Assembly: GCF_000715075.1 (NCBI RefSeq)
Contig: NC_134101.1
Span: 29,145,322 to 29,209,321, forward strand
Origin: Nicotiana tabacum
Taxonomy: Eukaryota; Streptophyta; Magnoliopsida; Solanales; Solanaceae
Direction of reading: 5' to 3'
Length of the DNA stretch: 64,000 bases
This document shows positions 1 to 10,760 of this stretch, piece by piece. The notes under the pieces were generated by a model, which worked only from the letters and a program-made list of their open reading frames with translations, did no database searches and was not told where the DNA came from. Both the position numbers and the translations under genes were made by a program. The first letter of the stretch is position 1. Each line of letters opens with the position of its first letter.

Positions 1-64
1 CGAGTGAATGGGAAAAAGTAAAGACTACCATTAAGGCAGCCCAAGCAAGACTTACTATATCCAT
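1..64 (-). pseudogene. petN: petN fragment (cytochrome b6-f subunit 8), plastid-derived
   Basis: The first 21 codons of petN read inward from the left edge: MDIVSLAWAALMVVFTFS followed by His-Ser-Leu. petN encodes a 29-residue single-helix subunit of the thylakoid cytochrome b6-f complex. The rest lies beyond the window edge. Residue 19, which I remember as Leu, is His here. A plastid gene copied into the nucleus lacks plastid expression signals that would work there, so it is treated as non-functional. Confidence 0.92.
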
Positions 65-733
65 ATAAATTGTGTCCCTTATCTCTATAAATATAAAAGA
101 ATTGTTCTATTATTCCTCACTAATAATAGTGGATTCAAGGGCGCAGAGTCAAAAAGAACGAAGACTATTAATAAACCAATCCAATAAATTCGCTCATTTT
201 ATAAGAAATTCCTATATGATTTCTAATCGGGAAAGATTAAACACAAGAAAAATCTGCAGTAAGATCTCAAGGGAATGTTACTAATGGAACATGTAGGAAT
301 AATAGGTCCTATTATTTTTTGTTGACCCTCATTTCAATTGATTGGATGCTTGAGCACTCAGAGAGTTTCGTGAGTTCCTCGTATATAATAAAGTATCTTC
401 CGCCCCCTTCCACAACTATTTAGATTTCCTATCGGGCTCTCCAATCTAATTCAAGATCCAGTCATTATACAATGCATTAATAATAGAAAGTTTTGATTTG
501 TAGTAGAAGGTAATTGCGAAGTCTTGATAGCCCCTCTAGCATTCGAATATTTCCTTGAAGCCTAAATATGCAATGCAAGGATATTTATAATTTTTTAGAA
601 AAACCCCCAGACCAGATGTTTAGAATCAAACAAGTATCAACAGTCTGCTTTCTCTGCTTCTGCTGGGGAATCATTTGGCGGGTTATATCAACAGAACAGA
701 AGAAAAGAAGAGATTTCGAGTTTTTTGTTGATC
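65..733. other. petN-trnC plastid spacer (in NUPT)
   Basis: AT-rich plastid intergenic DNA between petN and trnC. Short open frames here (for example 72-284 '+' and 568-774 '+') have no recognisable domain and look accidental. No other gene is visible. Confidence 0.8.
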
Positions 734-804
734 AGGCGACACCCGGATTTGAACTGGGAAAAAAGGATTTGTAGTCCTCTGCCTTACCACTCGGCCATGT
801 CGCC
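734..804 (-). tRNA. trnC: Plastid tRNA-Cys copy with altered anticodon (GCA to ACA)
   Basis: A 71-nt cloverleaf reads on '-'. The acceptor arms GGCGACA and TGTCGCC pair, the D arm contains AGTGGTAA, the T loop is TTCAAAT, and a discriminator T follows. The anticodon loop reads CTACAAA, giving anticodon ACA, where plastid trnC has CTGCAAA (anticodon GCA). This is a single G-to-A change. ACA would still pair with the Cys codon UGU, but a plastid tRNA copy in nuclear DNA is probably not used. The T stem contains one A-C mismatch. Neighbours petN and rpoB confirm the identity. Confidence 0.9.
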
Positions 805-2096
805 AAAATACTACAAATACAAAATAGATGAAAACTTTCCCAGATTACTAAACTTCTTTTTTATTGTACTTGCACCTTGAGTTCTGTTTTCCTTAATTTT
901 TCCTAAAAGTCAAAGAAATCCTAATCCTTCTTCCCTTTTGATTGGGTTTGATTCATCCTTTCAATTTCGATTGAGTCTATATCCACATTCATAATGTTCA
1001 AAGTTTTCTCTTACCTTTCTATTAAAAAATAAAATGTGGATTTTCAGTCGCAAAATCCAAAATTCAAATTTTTGAAAATCGGAACCATTAACTATTGACT
1101 TAGAATGCATGAATGATTCTTGGATTTGAATCTCCAAATTTTGTTTTCCTAATGAAATAAGAAAATACAACTTGATATATAACTAATCAGTATGATTTTT
1201 TCAATCAAAAAATCCTTCTCAATTTTAATTATAACAACAATTATGAGTATATGTAAACCCCCCAAGAGAAATTATTAGACGGATATATATTATTTATATA
1301 TGTTCCCGATAGAGAATTATCAGATATCAGAAAAGTATCATACTTCAATTTGAATTTTGAATTGAATAGAAAATTGAAATTCTGTTTTCATAAAGCACAA
1401 CTCGTGTTGCCCCGAATAGAACAGAGAACGACAATAAAACAATAAAAGAGAAGAAAGATAGATATTATAGATATCTCCACACGTGGTTAAGCCATACAAA
1501 CCTTCTTTTCTTATACACTTCACAATCGTATTCTACTCAAAAATCCATAAACAAAATCTCTCTCTTCTCTGTAAATCATTTTTTGAACAACGAAATCCAT
1601 AACATAAAAGGGGGTTAAATGCTAAAAAACTAATTCTAATTCTATATATTCTTTCTGATTTTTATGCCTTTATCTCAGTGAAAAGATCAAATGTCGAATC
1701 CATGTATTTTTCTGGTATTCAAGCAGGTTGGAATATGTATTATCATAATAATGGTAGAAATGGAACCATTTTTGTTTTGATATTCTATACAAAATCCTAT
1801 AACTTAATTAATAAGTCTAAGTAGCAGAAGTCTGTTTCTAGGGATTGTTTATCAATTTCTTTCCATTTGTATCTGTTGAAAATTCCAATAAATTCCAATT
1901 CAATTTAAGTAGAAAATTCTCTTTCTTCCTCCATTCATACGTATTTCATACATTCCAGATATGGAGTTAGGTAAAATTTCATGTGATTTGGTAAACAAAA
2001 TAGAAATGCCATCATTGCTAGATCATTTATCTAATCTATCTAATTAGATGAAGAATGAACCAATAGTAGTATTTTTTGATAAAAGAAAAATTAAAA
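805..2096. other. trnC-rpoB plastid spacer (in NUPT)
   Basis: About 1.3 kb of AT-rich plastid intergenic DNA between trnC and rpoB. In plastids this spacer carries the rpoB promoter, but I cannot place it with confidence. The short open frames (961-1170, 1338-1523) lack recognisable domains. Confidence 0.75.
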
Positions 2097-2157
2097 ATGC
2101 TCGGGGATGGAAATGAGGGAATATCTACAATACCTGGATTTTATCAGATACAATTTG
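2097..2157 (+). pseudogene. rpoB: rpoB 5' fragment (plastid RNA polymerase beta), truncated
   Basis: The ATG at 2097 starts the plastid rpoB reading frame, beginning [15 protein letters not shown]. The frame is recognisable for 20 codons, with Tyr where I remember Asn at residue 16. It then breaks after CAATTTG at 2157, where gag sequence starts. The full protein is over 1,000 residues and is the beta subunit of the plastid-encoded RNA polymerase. Only about 2% is present, so this marks the insertion edge and is not a gene. Confidence 0.92.
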
Positions 2158-3020
2158 GTAGACCAGCAGATTAACCTCCCATGACTTGGGGCCAGTTCAC
2201 ACGCCTATTCTTGGACATGTATATTCCACCCTCCTAGAGGGAAGAGTTGTGATTCTAGTTTGAGCATCTCCAGCAGGGTCAGATGTCTGTGACCGACTAT
2301 GAGGCGAGGTTCTTTGAGATGTCTCGCCATGCACTCATGATACTCCTTACTGAGGTGGAGCGGGTGCGGAGGTTTGTTGTGGGGTTGCACTCAGGTATTC
2401 AGGCTAGTATGGACCGAGAGGTAGAGATGGGGACTTCCTACCAGCTAGTAGTGAAGATTGCTCGGAGGATCGAGGTCTATCGCCAGAGGGGTAGGGAGCA
2501 GATGCAGCAGGACAAGAGGGTCCGTTACTCTGGGGAGTTTAGAGGTGCCCCAGCTGGGGTCAGCGGTCAGTTCAGTAAGGGTCAGCCCAGTAGGCCCCCA
2601 TATCAAGCACCGCCGCCTCCACGGGGTGCTCCAGCACGACCCTATTTCATCGCTATGTCAGAGAGTTCTTACCAACCGCCAACTGTTCAGGGTCCTTCCA
2701 ATAGGTACTCCGGTCATCAGGTTTCTTCTAGTGCTTACTTTAGGGCCATGCTAGAGAGTTCATATCGCCCACTAGATATTTAGGGTTCTTCTGGTAGGTA
2801 TTCAGGCCATCAGGGTCAGACTTCAGGGCAGCAGATTACCGCACCGAGAGGTTGTTTTGAGTGCGGAAATATTAGTCATGTGCGGAGATTTTTCCCCAAG
2901 CTTCGGGGCAAGGCAGTGCAGCAAGGCCAGCAGCCTATGATTACAGCTCCAGTAGCCGCACCAGCCGTCTGGCTGCCCAGAGGTGGAGGCAGGTGGGTAG
3001 AGGCCGTACCAGAATTTTTG
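2158..3020 (+). pseudogene. Element F: gypsy gag fragment with damaged zinc knuckle
   Basis: The '+' strand frame gives a chromovirus-type Gag. It starts inside the capsid domain (RPAD...MTWGQFTRLFLDMYIPPS), continues through QGQMSVTDYEARFFEMSRHA and VRRFVVGLHSGI, then a Pro/Gly/Arg-rich linker with the repeated motif ESSYxP, and then a zinc knuckle. Stop codons interrupt it near 2237-2260 and at 2781. The knuckle reads CFECGNISHVRRFFP, so the last metal-binding Cys is Phe. The N-terminus is missing: it joins the plastid segment at 2157/2158. At about 3020 gag runs straight into LTR sequence with all of pol missing, so an internal deletion has occurred. Confidence 0.88.
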
Positions 3021-4173
3021 GAATCTGGACACGTGGGCCCTGGAATGAATTTTAGGGATCTTGCATTTAGGGTTGGGTAATTGCTTTAATAGCGAGGGTA
3101 TGAACTTTTGAGTGTAAATTGATTAATTTATATAATATTTGACTAGTTTTGAGTCGTTTGGCACCAAGTTTGGAGGTTTGAGCACGTTCTTGAATCGGGA
3201 AGTGAGCTTTGAGACGTGGTAAGTCTCCTTTCTAACCTTGTAAGAGGGAAATTTTCCCATAGGTGACTTAACTAATATATGTAACTATTTGGGGGGGGGA
3301 GCTACGTACGTACAAAGTGACGAGAGTCCGTGCGTAGCTACTACTTATGCTAAAGTCCGGGTAGTTTAGGACCCCCATCATGCCATACTTGAAATAATTG
3401 CGTCTTCACTTGTCAATTGAATTGATTAAATCATAATTTCCAAAATTGTAAGTGGATCCCAAAGGGATAAGTTTCACTTAATTGAGGGTATGGATAGAAC
3501 ACTTGACTGCTATTGAAAAACTTGTGTTTCTTTAAGTGTTTTCTATTAGTGGAGCGGGCATAGCGCCTCGGCAAATTAAATAGATGCATCTATGGTTCGT
3601 GTCGTTCGACCCTCGGCAGTGCACAATTTAAATATCGTTATGTTGGTTCGGACCGTACGTCCTCAGCATTATTGCGTATGAATATTTTTTTGGGATTTTA
3701 TACTCATAATTGATATTGCTCCAATGTTTAAATGGAAGATAAATTTGGGATTAATAATTGTGAAAAGGGTATTTTCCATCACTTACTGTTGAGTTTTAGT
3801 ATATTTATTGTAATCTATGCTCAGTTATGACTTAAATTTATTATCATTAGGCTTAGTAAGTATCAAGTAGACCAGGCAGTAGGATAGATATCTTTTGTAT
3901 ATTCTACTAAGTTGCCCATATACTTGTGACACTAGATCTTGGCACGTATTAGTAGACTTGTGATTTTGGGTTTTGTTCTTACGGTTATTAATGTTTCTCG
4001 TTGTTTTTATTTAATAATTTAAATCGATTTTGATTAAATCTTTTAAGTAAAAGAAAAAGATCACTACATAGGAAAAATCGTTAAAATGGAAAATCATTAG
4101 GTTATTCATTGTTGGCTTATCTAGCAACAGTGTTGGACGCTATCATGGCCTGATATGGAATTGGGTTGTGACA
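3021..4173 (+). mobile_element. Element F: LTR 3' portion
   Basis: From about 3021 the sequence matches, in the opposite orientation, LTR A1 and A2 of element A. Shared landmarks are the ACGTGGGCCC block, a GTAAGT donor-like site (3219-3224), the TACGTA hairpin (3301-3338) and the TAGATGCATCTATGGTTCG block. It ends TTGGGTTGTGACA at 4173, matching the TG...CA end rule. The LTR 5' portion is missing. The family is close to element A but distinct. Confidence 0.8.
3301..3338 (+). repeat. Hairpin (10-bp arms, 18-nt loop) in LTR F
   Basis: GCTACGTACG is followed by an 18-nt loop and CGTGCGTAGC, which pair with one mismatch. A homopurine G-run precedes it. Equivalent hairpins occur at 9872-9909 and 17209-17246 in LTRs A1 and A2. 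Confidence 0.7.
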
Positions 4174-4321
4174 GTTTAGGCTCGTGCATTGAGGAGTATC
4201 ATAACTTGCAGTTTAGGCTCGTGCGTTTAGGAGCATTACAACTTGCAGTTTACGCTCTTGAATTGAGGAGCATTACAAATTGCAGTTTACGCTCGTGCGT
4301 TGAGGAGTATTGCAACATGCA
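4174..4321 (+). repeat. 37-bp tandem repeat, four copies
   Basis: Four consecutive units begin at 4174, 4211, 4248 and 4285. Each starts GTTTA(G/C)GCTC and ends with a TGCA-type end. The array starts exactly after the LTR F terminus and ends where the element G gag fragment begins. Units differ at several sites, so the array is not recent. Confidence 0.85.
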
Positions 4322-5682
4322 TGGACTCTTTAGTTTCATCTTCAGATGAATACTTGCCCCCATTCTCAGCATCCTCTCCTTCTATTTCATAATGAGGCTC
4401 AAATCTAAGAAACCTTTGATATCCACTTATAGCCATACTCAATTCCATATCATGTGCACGAGTTGCTAGTTCTTCAAATGTTTTGGGCTTTATGACTTGT
4501 AAGATATAGTGAGGACCCTAATGCATGCCTTGAATGCACATTTCGATGCCATAAGTTTCACTCAGGCGATTTTTATAGTTGAGACATAAGCTCCTCCAAC
4601 GGTTGATGAAGTGAATAACTAGCTCATTATTTTGTTGAAGAGCATTTGTAAGTTCGATCATGCTTACGATACGTCTTGTGCTATAGAAACGATTAAGAAA
4701 CTCCTGCTCTAATTTCTCCCAACTATTGATAGATCCAGGTTCGAGATCTGTGTACCAATCCTTTGAGAGATCAAATAATCTGTTTGACAAGATAATTGTC
4801 GTACGCTCCAGCATTGTTGCAAGTTTTAACAATGTGCGCTACATGTTGTTCCGGATTTCCTCTGCCATTGAATTGTTGCAACTTAGGAGGTCGATAACCA
4901 GTATACATCTTCAAGTTATCAATTCTTTGCATATACGGCTTTGCATATGTGAGAGATAATTTGGACGATGTCTCAGGTTTATCTTTGATAACCTCAATGA
5001 TAAAGTCCTTCAATTTCTCAACAGGAATTAGACCTTCAGTGGAGACTTGGATCTCCTTAGTTTTCGTTGCTTGCTTTTTGGAGGAGCCCCATTTCTCTTG
5101 TAACCTTTAAAGATTTAAAGGTGTTTGTATGGATTCCCTTTCTATAAATTGGAAAGTTTAGCATCTTGATCTTGCACGCGCTTTGACAAGTCTTCAACTG
5201 CTTTCGTCAAATTTGTGAGTTGTTCTTCTATGGTAGAAACTTCAATAACTATTGCTTGCATGATGTCCGTAGAGGATGAAGAATGAAATAGATCATTATT
5301 GGGATAGAGCTTATAGGTCGCATTAATGGAGACTAAAGTAGATCCAACGCTCAAGTCATCATCATAAACTTACATGAAAGGTTTCGCAGACTTAGATAAA
5401 CTAAGTTGGGCAAGAAGCTTTACGATCCTTTTGGCGACAACGTTCCCTTTTTGAGTCGTGCTTGTAGAGGATCTTGCTCTTTTTGAAGATGAAGATTCGA
5501 AAATAGGGGTTGACATGGACGACACTTGGAGTGCTTGTTGTCCTAAAGTGCTTGCTTTGCTCCTTGTAACTGGCCCAAAACTTTCAAAGGTAACAATCGA
5601 GAATTCCTTCCACATCAACATAGAACTTGGAAATAGCAGCCTCACTGGAAGTTGATATGGAGTTAATTTTCTGTGAAGCCAT
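4322..5682 (-). pseudogene. Element G: decayed gypsy gag (Tat-like)
   Basis: Read on '-', the frame opens with ATG at 5682 (MASQKINSIS). Shifted frames follow: GPVTRSKASTLGQQ (about 5600), a coiled-coil stretch TIEEQLTNLTKAVEDL (about 5225), SLTYAKPYMQRIDNLK, PPKLQQFNGRGNPEQHVAHI (about 4850-4880), and the retrotransposon gag core DWYTDLEPGSINSWEKLEQ with FLNRFYSTRR (about 4690-4760). A TGG-to-TAG stop follows IQGMH at about 4516. Gag is the structural protein of the retrotransposon particle. At least three frame changes and several stops make it non-functional. The downstream end meets the 37-bp repeat at 4321; no protease or polymerase is present. Lineage assignment (Tat rather than chromovirus) is by remembered resemblance. 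Confidence 0.85.
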
Positions 5683-5758
5683 TTCGATATTCTTGAACTT
5701 TGGTGATTGAAAAATTTAGATGAGAGATAGATATTATCCCACTAGGCGTGCCAAAATT
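5683..5758 (-). promoter_or_regulatory. Element G: leader between LTR and gag, probable primer site
   Basis: On '-', the sequence just after the LTR end reads TTTTGGCACGCCTAGTGGG before the gag ATG. Its position and form fit a tRNA primer binding site plus a short leader. It differs from the TGGTATCAGAGC site of the other elements here, supporting a separate lineage. The tRNA is not identified. Confidence 0.5.
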
Positions 5759-5873
5759 TGTAGACAATAAATTTGCCTCAAGAAAATAAAATCAAGACCG
5801 AAAATATCGCAACAATCGTAGTATTTGATTTCAAATAATTTGAGTGTACAATCTCTATGATTCCTCTGATTCT
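5759..5873 (-). mobile_element. Element G: 115-bp end of its 5' LTR
   Basis: On '+', the stretch begins TGTAGACA, so on '-' it ends TGTCTACA, a plausible LTR terminus directly abutting the gag leader. It is cut at 5873/5874, where the LTR of element E starts. The rest of the LTR is not seen. Confidence 0.55.
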
Positions 5874-8832
5874 TGTAATGACCCAACTGTTCATTTTGAG
5901 CATTTGCACTTCGCTCAGTAGTTTACAGGCATAAGTAGCTTTGCATGATATATTATGACTTATGTGAATCATCGGTTTTGGTTTTTAGGTTATTCGAAAT
6001 CGAATTGGAAGAATGGATTTCATGGTTGAAGCTTTAAATTGGGAGAGTTTACCAAGTTCGACTTTTTGTGAATTTGAACCTGGAACAGAGTTTTGATGGT
6101 TCTATTAGCTCCGTTGGGTGATTTTGGACTTAGGAGCGCATCCGGATTGTGATTCGAAGGTCCGTAGTTGAATTTGACTTGAAATGGCAAAAATTAGATT
6201 TTCGAAAAGTTTGACCAGGAGTGGACTTTTTTATATCGGATCCAGATTTTGGTTCCGAAAATTGGAATAGCTTTGTTATATTATTTGGGACTTGTGTGCA
6301 AAATTTGAGGTCAATCAGATGTGATTTGATAGGTTTCAGCATCAATTGTGAAGTTTGAAGTTTCAAAGTTCATTAATTTTCAATTGAGGTGTGATTCGTT
6401 GTTTCGACGTTGTTATCTGTGTTTTGAGGTCTCGAGTGGATTCGAGTTATGTTATGGAACTTGTCGGTATATTTTGACGGGGTCCTGAATGGCTCGGGTG
6501 AGTTTCAGACGAGGTTCAGATCATTTTCATTTCGTGTTGCATTGCTGAAGATTTCTGGTTCTGGTGTGATCGCACCTGCGGAGTGTTGGGCGTAGGTGCG
6601 GAGCCGCAAAAGCGACAGTCTCATCGCAGAAGTGTGAGGGGGAGCTGGGCGTGAGTATCAAAGGTGCGGGTGCTTGGACGCACCTACACAACCATATATG
6701 CGGTTCAAGTGCACAGAAGTGGCTTAAAGACCGCAGGTGCGAGGGATTGTTGGGTCAGGTTGTTTTCGCAGAAGCGAAGTTTTACCGTAAAAGCGGTGGT
6801 CGCAGATGCGACGAATTGTCCGCAAATGCGAAATCGCAGGGCAAACGCTATATTATCGAGGGTTTTGGTTATTTCTTCATTTTGGGAGCTATGGAGCTCG
6901 GATTGAGGCGATTCTCGAAGCAATTTTCATCTTGTGGACTCGGGTAAGTGTTCTACTCATTTTTGATTTTATATCACGAATCTACCTTCGTATTTGGTAA
7001 TTGGATTGTGAATTTTAAAGAGAAAATTGGGGGTTTTGGCCTAAAGTTTTATAATATGAATTTTTGAGTTTTGAACATCGAATTGGAGTCAAATTTGAGT
7101 GAAACTAGTATGGTTGGACTCTTAATTAAATGAGTTGTCAGATTTTGTGAGTTTTGTTGGGTTACGAGGTGCGAGTCCGGGTGTGATTTTTGGCCGATTT
7201 TGGGTTTCGATTAAGGATTCGATCTTTATCACTTGGAATTGTCTCCTTGGGCTTTATTTGATGTATTTGAGTTTCTTTTGGCTAGTTTGAGCCGTTCGGA
7301 GGTCACTACGCACGTGATGGCATCTTTGGAGCATCGCTTGGCTTGCTCGGCATTGGTATTAGCTTGTTCGAGGTAAGTAACTCTTCTAAACTTAGTGTTG
7401 AGGGTATGAAATCCCAAAATATATGTTATGCGATTGGTATTGAGGTGACACACATGCTAGGTGACGGGCGTGTGGGCGTGCACCATGTCAATTGGGACTC
7501 TGTTGTTTCCATGTCACTGTATAGTGGTCCTACTTTGTTGAAGTCCATGTTGTCACCATGTGATAAAGTAATTAAGATGCCAATCATGCTAGATATCATA
7601 TTTAGGCTTTATGACGATACTGCTAGGACCCATAGTGATCATTTCTTGCTATCATTTCACTGATTTCATTGATATTTCGTACTCAGTCATATTCATGCAT
7701 TCATATCATATCTAAGTCTCAGTTGTTATTTATTGATACATCATATCATTGTTGTCGGGATAGTTTCATGACATTGTGAGCCCGTGAGTGAAACTGGAGA
7801 GATCGATGACTGAGTGAGGTCGGGGGCCTGTTTGTGAGGATATTGATACTATAGCACGTGAGTTATCCGTGTAGCACGTGAGTTATCCATGCAGCACGTG
7901 AGTTATCTGTGCGGATCCAGATATTGATACTATAGCACGTGAGTTGTCCATGCAGCACGTGAGTTGTCCATGCGGATCCAGATATTAATATTATGGCACG
8001 TGAGTTGTCCGTGCAGCACGTGAGTTGTCCGTGCGGATTATAGCGCTTAGGCTGTAGGAGCCCTTCCGGAGTCTGCACACCCCCAGTGAGCGCGGTTGAT
8101 ATTATTGAGGGATGGATCTTCCCTAGATATGGATCTTGTCCGAAGCATTATATACCTGGAGATGGATCTTCTCCATGGGCTGGATTAGCCCTACTCGATA
8201 CTGAGTGACTGATGATCAGTTGATATGTATATTCCGGGATGGATCTTTCCTGGGCCGGACTGGCCATATACAGTATCGAGTAATTGAGCATGATGAGTGG
8301 AATGTGTGAGAAGTGAGACTTAGTACTCTAAGAGTGTGACTACATGAGTTCATCTCTGAAATACATTGCATTGACATGCACACATGACATACAGGCATAG
8401 AGATGTATTTTTCCTCATGTTGTACGGCGTCACATCATTCATGATTTCTCACACATGTTGACATATGGGCATAATGATGCATTTGTTTTACACTAGCTAT
8501 CTGGGGTGAAAAATGAATCACCTTACTTGTTATTGAAAGGAGTTTTGGAAAAAATCACAGTTTTCAAAATTACTCGAATTTTGACTTTTTCGGTAAAAAA
8601 TTTCGGTTTTCACTGAGATACTTGAAAAGCAATGCCTATTTTATTCTGGAACTGTGAACGAACTAAGCATTTTATTTCTGAGATACCTCTTTTGTTACTT
8701 GTACTATGTTGTTATGAACTGTTGTGGAATATTGGTTTTGGACCCAACCTTTGTGTTAGCTTGTCACTACCTTCAACATAAGCTTAGGTTTGTTACTTAT
8801 TGAGTATATGGAGTCGGTTGTACTCACACTAC
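5874..8832 (+). mobile_element. Element E: '+' strand LTR, 3' end lost
   Basis: Starts TGTAATGACCC at 5874 and runs about 2.96 kb. In order it holds a TGCG-rich block (6565-6845), a GTAAGT site (6944-6949), a second GTAAGT site in GAGGTAAGTAAC (7371-7380), a tandem G-box array (7853-8036) and the module near 8765-8832 found near the 3' end of all LTRs here. It stops at 8832 where TGTCACGACCC of element A begins. The missing tail would by analogy with LTR D (61040 onward) be about 400 bp. No internal region of E is present. Open frames inside it (6651-6947, 7343-7663) have no known domain. Confidence 0.85.
7853..8036 (+). repeat. Tandem G-box (CACGTG) repeat in LTR E
   Basis: Seven copies of a roughly 20-bp unit of form GCACGTGAGTT(A/G)TCCGTGC occur, arranged in groups separated by GGATCCAGATATT spacers. 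Each unit includes the palindrome CACGTG, the core of plant G-boxes bound by bZIP and bHLH factors. Binding is not shown here. Confidence 0.85.
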
Positions 8833-9871
8833 TGTCACGACCCAAAATTCATTAAAGGCCGTGATGGCGCCGGACACCGCTGTCAGGCAAGCCAAAAACA
8901 AATACTTAATTTGGATCTCATTTTTAATATTTCTGAAATCATATTTCCTTCAATTAAATAGTAGAATATGGAGTTTACAAAATACATAATAATATCTTTA
9001 AAAATTCTAATACAGTGCAACCCATAATCGCCCAAAACCCGGAGTCACAAGTGCATGAGCATCAACTAGGAATATAAAATAAAACACAACATCTGTCTGA
9101 AATACAAATTGGACAGGAAAGTATAAATACTCTGAAGGAGACTCTGATGGTTGTGGACTCGTAGCGTGGAATGTAACTCACCTAAGTCCCCGCAATAATC
9201 GTGCCTTTGCGCCCACGAGGCCACTAGACACATATATGTACCTGCACAAAAATATGCAGCAAATGTAGCATGAGTACGTAATTCAACGCGTACCCAATAA
9301 GTATTCCGCCTAACCCCGAAGAAGTAGTGACGAGGGGTCGACTTCGACACTTACTAAGGGCCAAAAATATGATAATATGAAATTCTAATTAAGCATGATT
9401 TATATAAAAAAAAACTCAGAACAAGAAATAACTGAACAATTTATCACCCTATTTAAGGACCCAAATCACTTCCTTCATTTAAAACAAATAATCTTTCAAA
9501 AAATGAATTTATACCAATTATAAAAGGAACTTTCAGTTCTATTATCACACACGAATACTACTGAGGACGTTCGGCCCAATCCAACATAAATGTAAATTGT
9601 GCACTACCGAGGGTCGAACGGCGCGAACCATAGATGCATCTATTACCCCGCTCGTGAATCATACATGTGACGCGGTCAAATATAAATTTATCAATAAATC
9701 ATAACCCTTTCTTGATTCTTTTCAAAATAAAGACTATTCGCCTCAAAGCTTTTAAATCCTTAAAAATCCTCAACTCACTTCCATTGGATACAATTAACAA
9801 ATATAATCAAATAATGGTGTTCACAAACATGGTGTAAACCTAAAACTACCCGAACACAAATAGGAATAGTA

Positions 9872-9909
9872 GCTACGTACAGACTCTCGTCACTTTGTGC
9901 GTACGTAGC
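9872..9909 (-). repeat. Hairpin in LTR A1
   Basis: GCTACGTACA and CGTACGTAGC flank an 18-nt loop, with one mismatch at the loop end. The loop sequence is nearly the same as in A2 and, reversed, in F. Confidence 0.75.
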
Positions 9910-10489
9910 CCCTCACAAATAATAACACATATTAATTAAGTTCACCTATGGGGTAGATTTCCTCTTACAAGGTTAGAAAAGAGACTTACCTCGCTCCGAA
10001 ATTTCATAACCGGCTCCCAAGCCCTTCCAACAACTCAAATCGATGCCCAGCGCTCCAAAACTAGTCAATAAATGTGTAAACCTATAAATGTATGCTCTAA
10101 TACTCATTATAATTCAATTTACAACAATTCCTAACTCCGCTTGAAAAATCAATAAAGCAACCCTCGGGCCCACGTGCCCGGATTTCAAAAACATTCGAAG
10201 ACAAACACTACCCATAGCACTATAAACTCAAATATATAATTTATTCTCAATTTCATGCCCAAATCCGTGATCAAAATCCAAGAATACCAATTTCTAGGTC
10301 TTTCTTCAAAATTCCAAATTTCTACAAATTTTCATGCTTGAATCCATGTATTTAACTCACAATGTGAAGAAATCACTTACCCCATTATAGTTGATGAAGA
10401 TGGCACTCCAAAGTGCTCCAAAATCGGCTCTCATGGATGAAATGAAGTGAAAATGAGCCAAAAACAGCGTTTTATAAATACCTCATTGC

Positions 10490-10760
10490 CCAGTGATCCT
10501 CGCACCTGCAGTGCAATAGCCGCTTCTGCGGCTCTGCACCTACGAAAATTCCATCGCAGGTGCGGTTCAAGCTTAGTCCGGCATTTTCCGCATCTGCGGC
10601 CAGGCAGCACTTCTGCGGCTCCTAGTGCCCAAGTACGGTCCCGCTTCTACGGAACTTGACCGCATTTGCGGTCCCTGCCTTCCCATCCAGAACCGCTTCT
10701 GCGACCCTCATGACCGTTTTTGCGGCTCCGCACCTGCGGCCAAAAGCTCGCAGGTGCGTT
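10490..10760 (-). repeat. TGCG/CGCA-rich block in LTR A1
   Basis: Dense short motifs of form TTCTGCGG and GCACCTGCG repeat for about 270 bp and make an island of CpG in otherwise AT-rich DNA. It lies between the GTAAGT site at 10375 and the LTR start. An open frame at 10447-10659 exists only because of the low stop-codon content. Confidence 0.7.

Larger units (their letters stand above)
1..2157. other. Nuclear plastid DNA insertion (NUPT)
   Basis: Three plastid landmarks appear in plastid order and orientation: the start of petN on '-', trnC on '-' and the start of rpoB on '+'. This is the known rpoB-trnC-petN order of plastid genomes, read in reverse. The segment stops abruptly at codon 20-21 of rpoB and continues directly as retrotransposon gag, so it is a nuclear insertion and not plastid DNA. 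The left end lies outside the window. Each landmark differs from the plastid sequence I remember (petN Leu19 to His, trnC anticodon GCA to ACA, rpoB Asn16 to Tyr), which suggests decay after transfer. The comparison sequences are from memory. Confidence 0.93.

Noticed and set aside
72..774. Two open frames of about 70 codons in the plastid spacer
   Set aside because: They lie in the petN-trnC spacer, have no domain and are expected by chance in this AT-rich DNA.
6651..7000. Overlapping open frames on both strands in LTR E
   Set aside because: They follow the TGCG-rich block, which is low in stops in several frames; no known domain.
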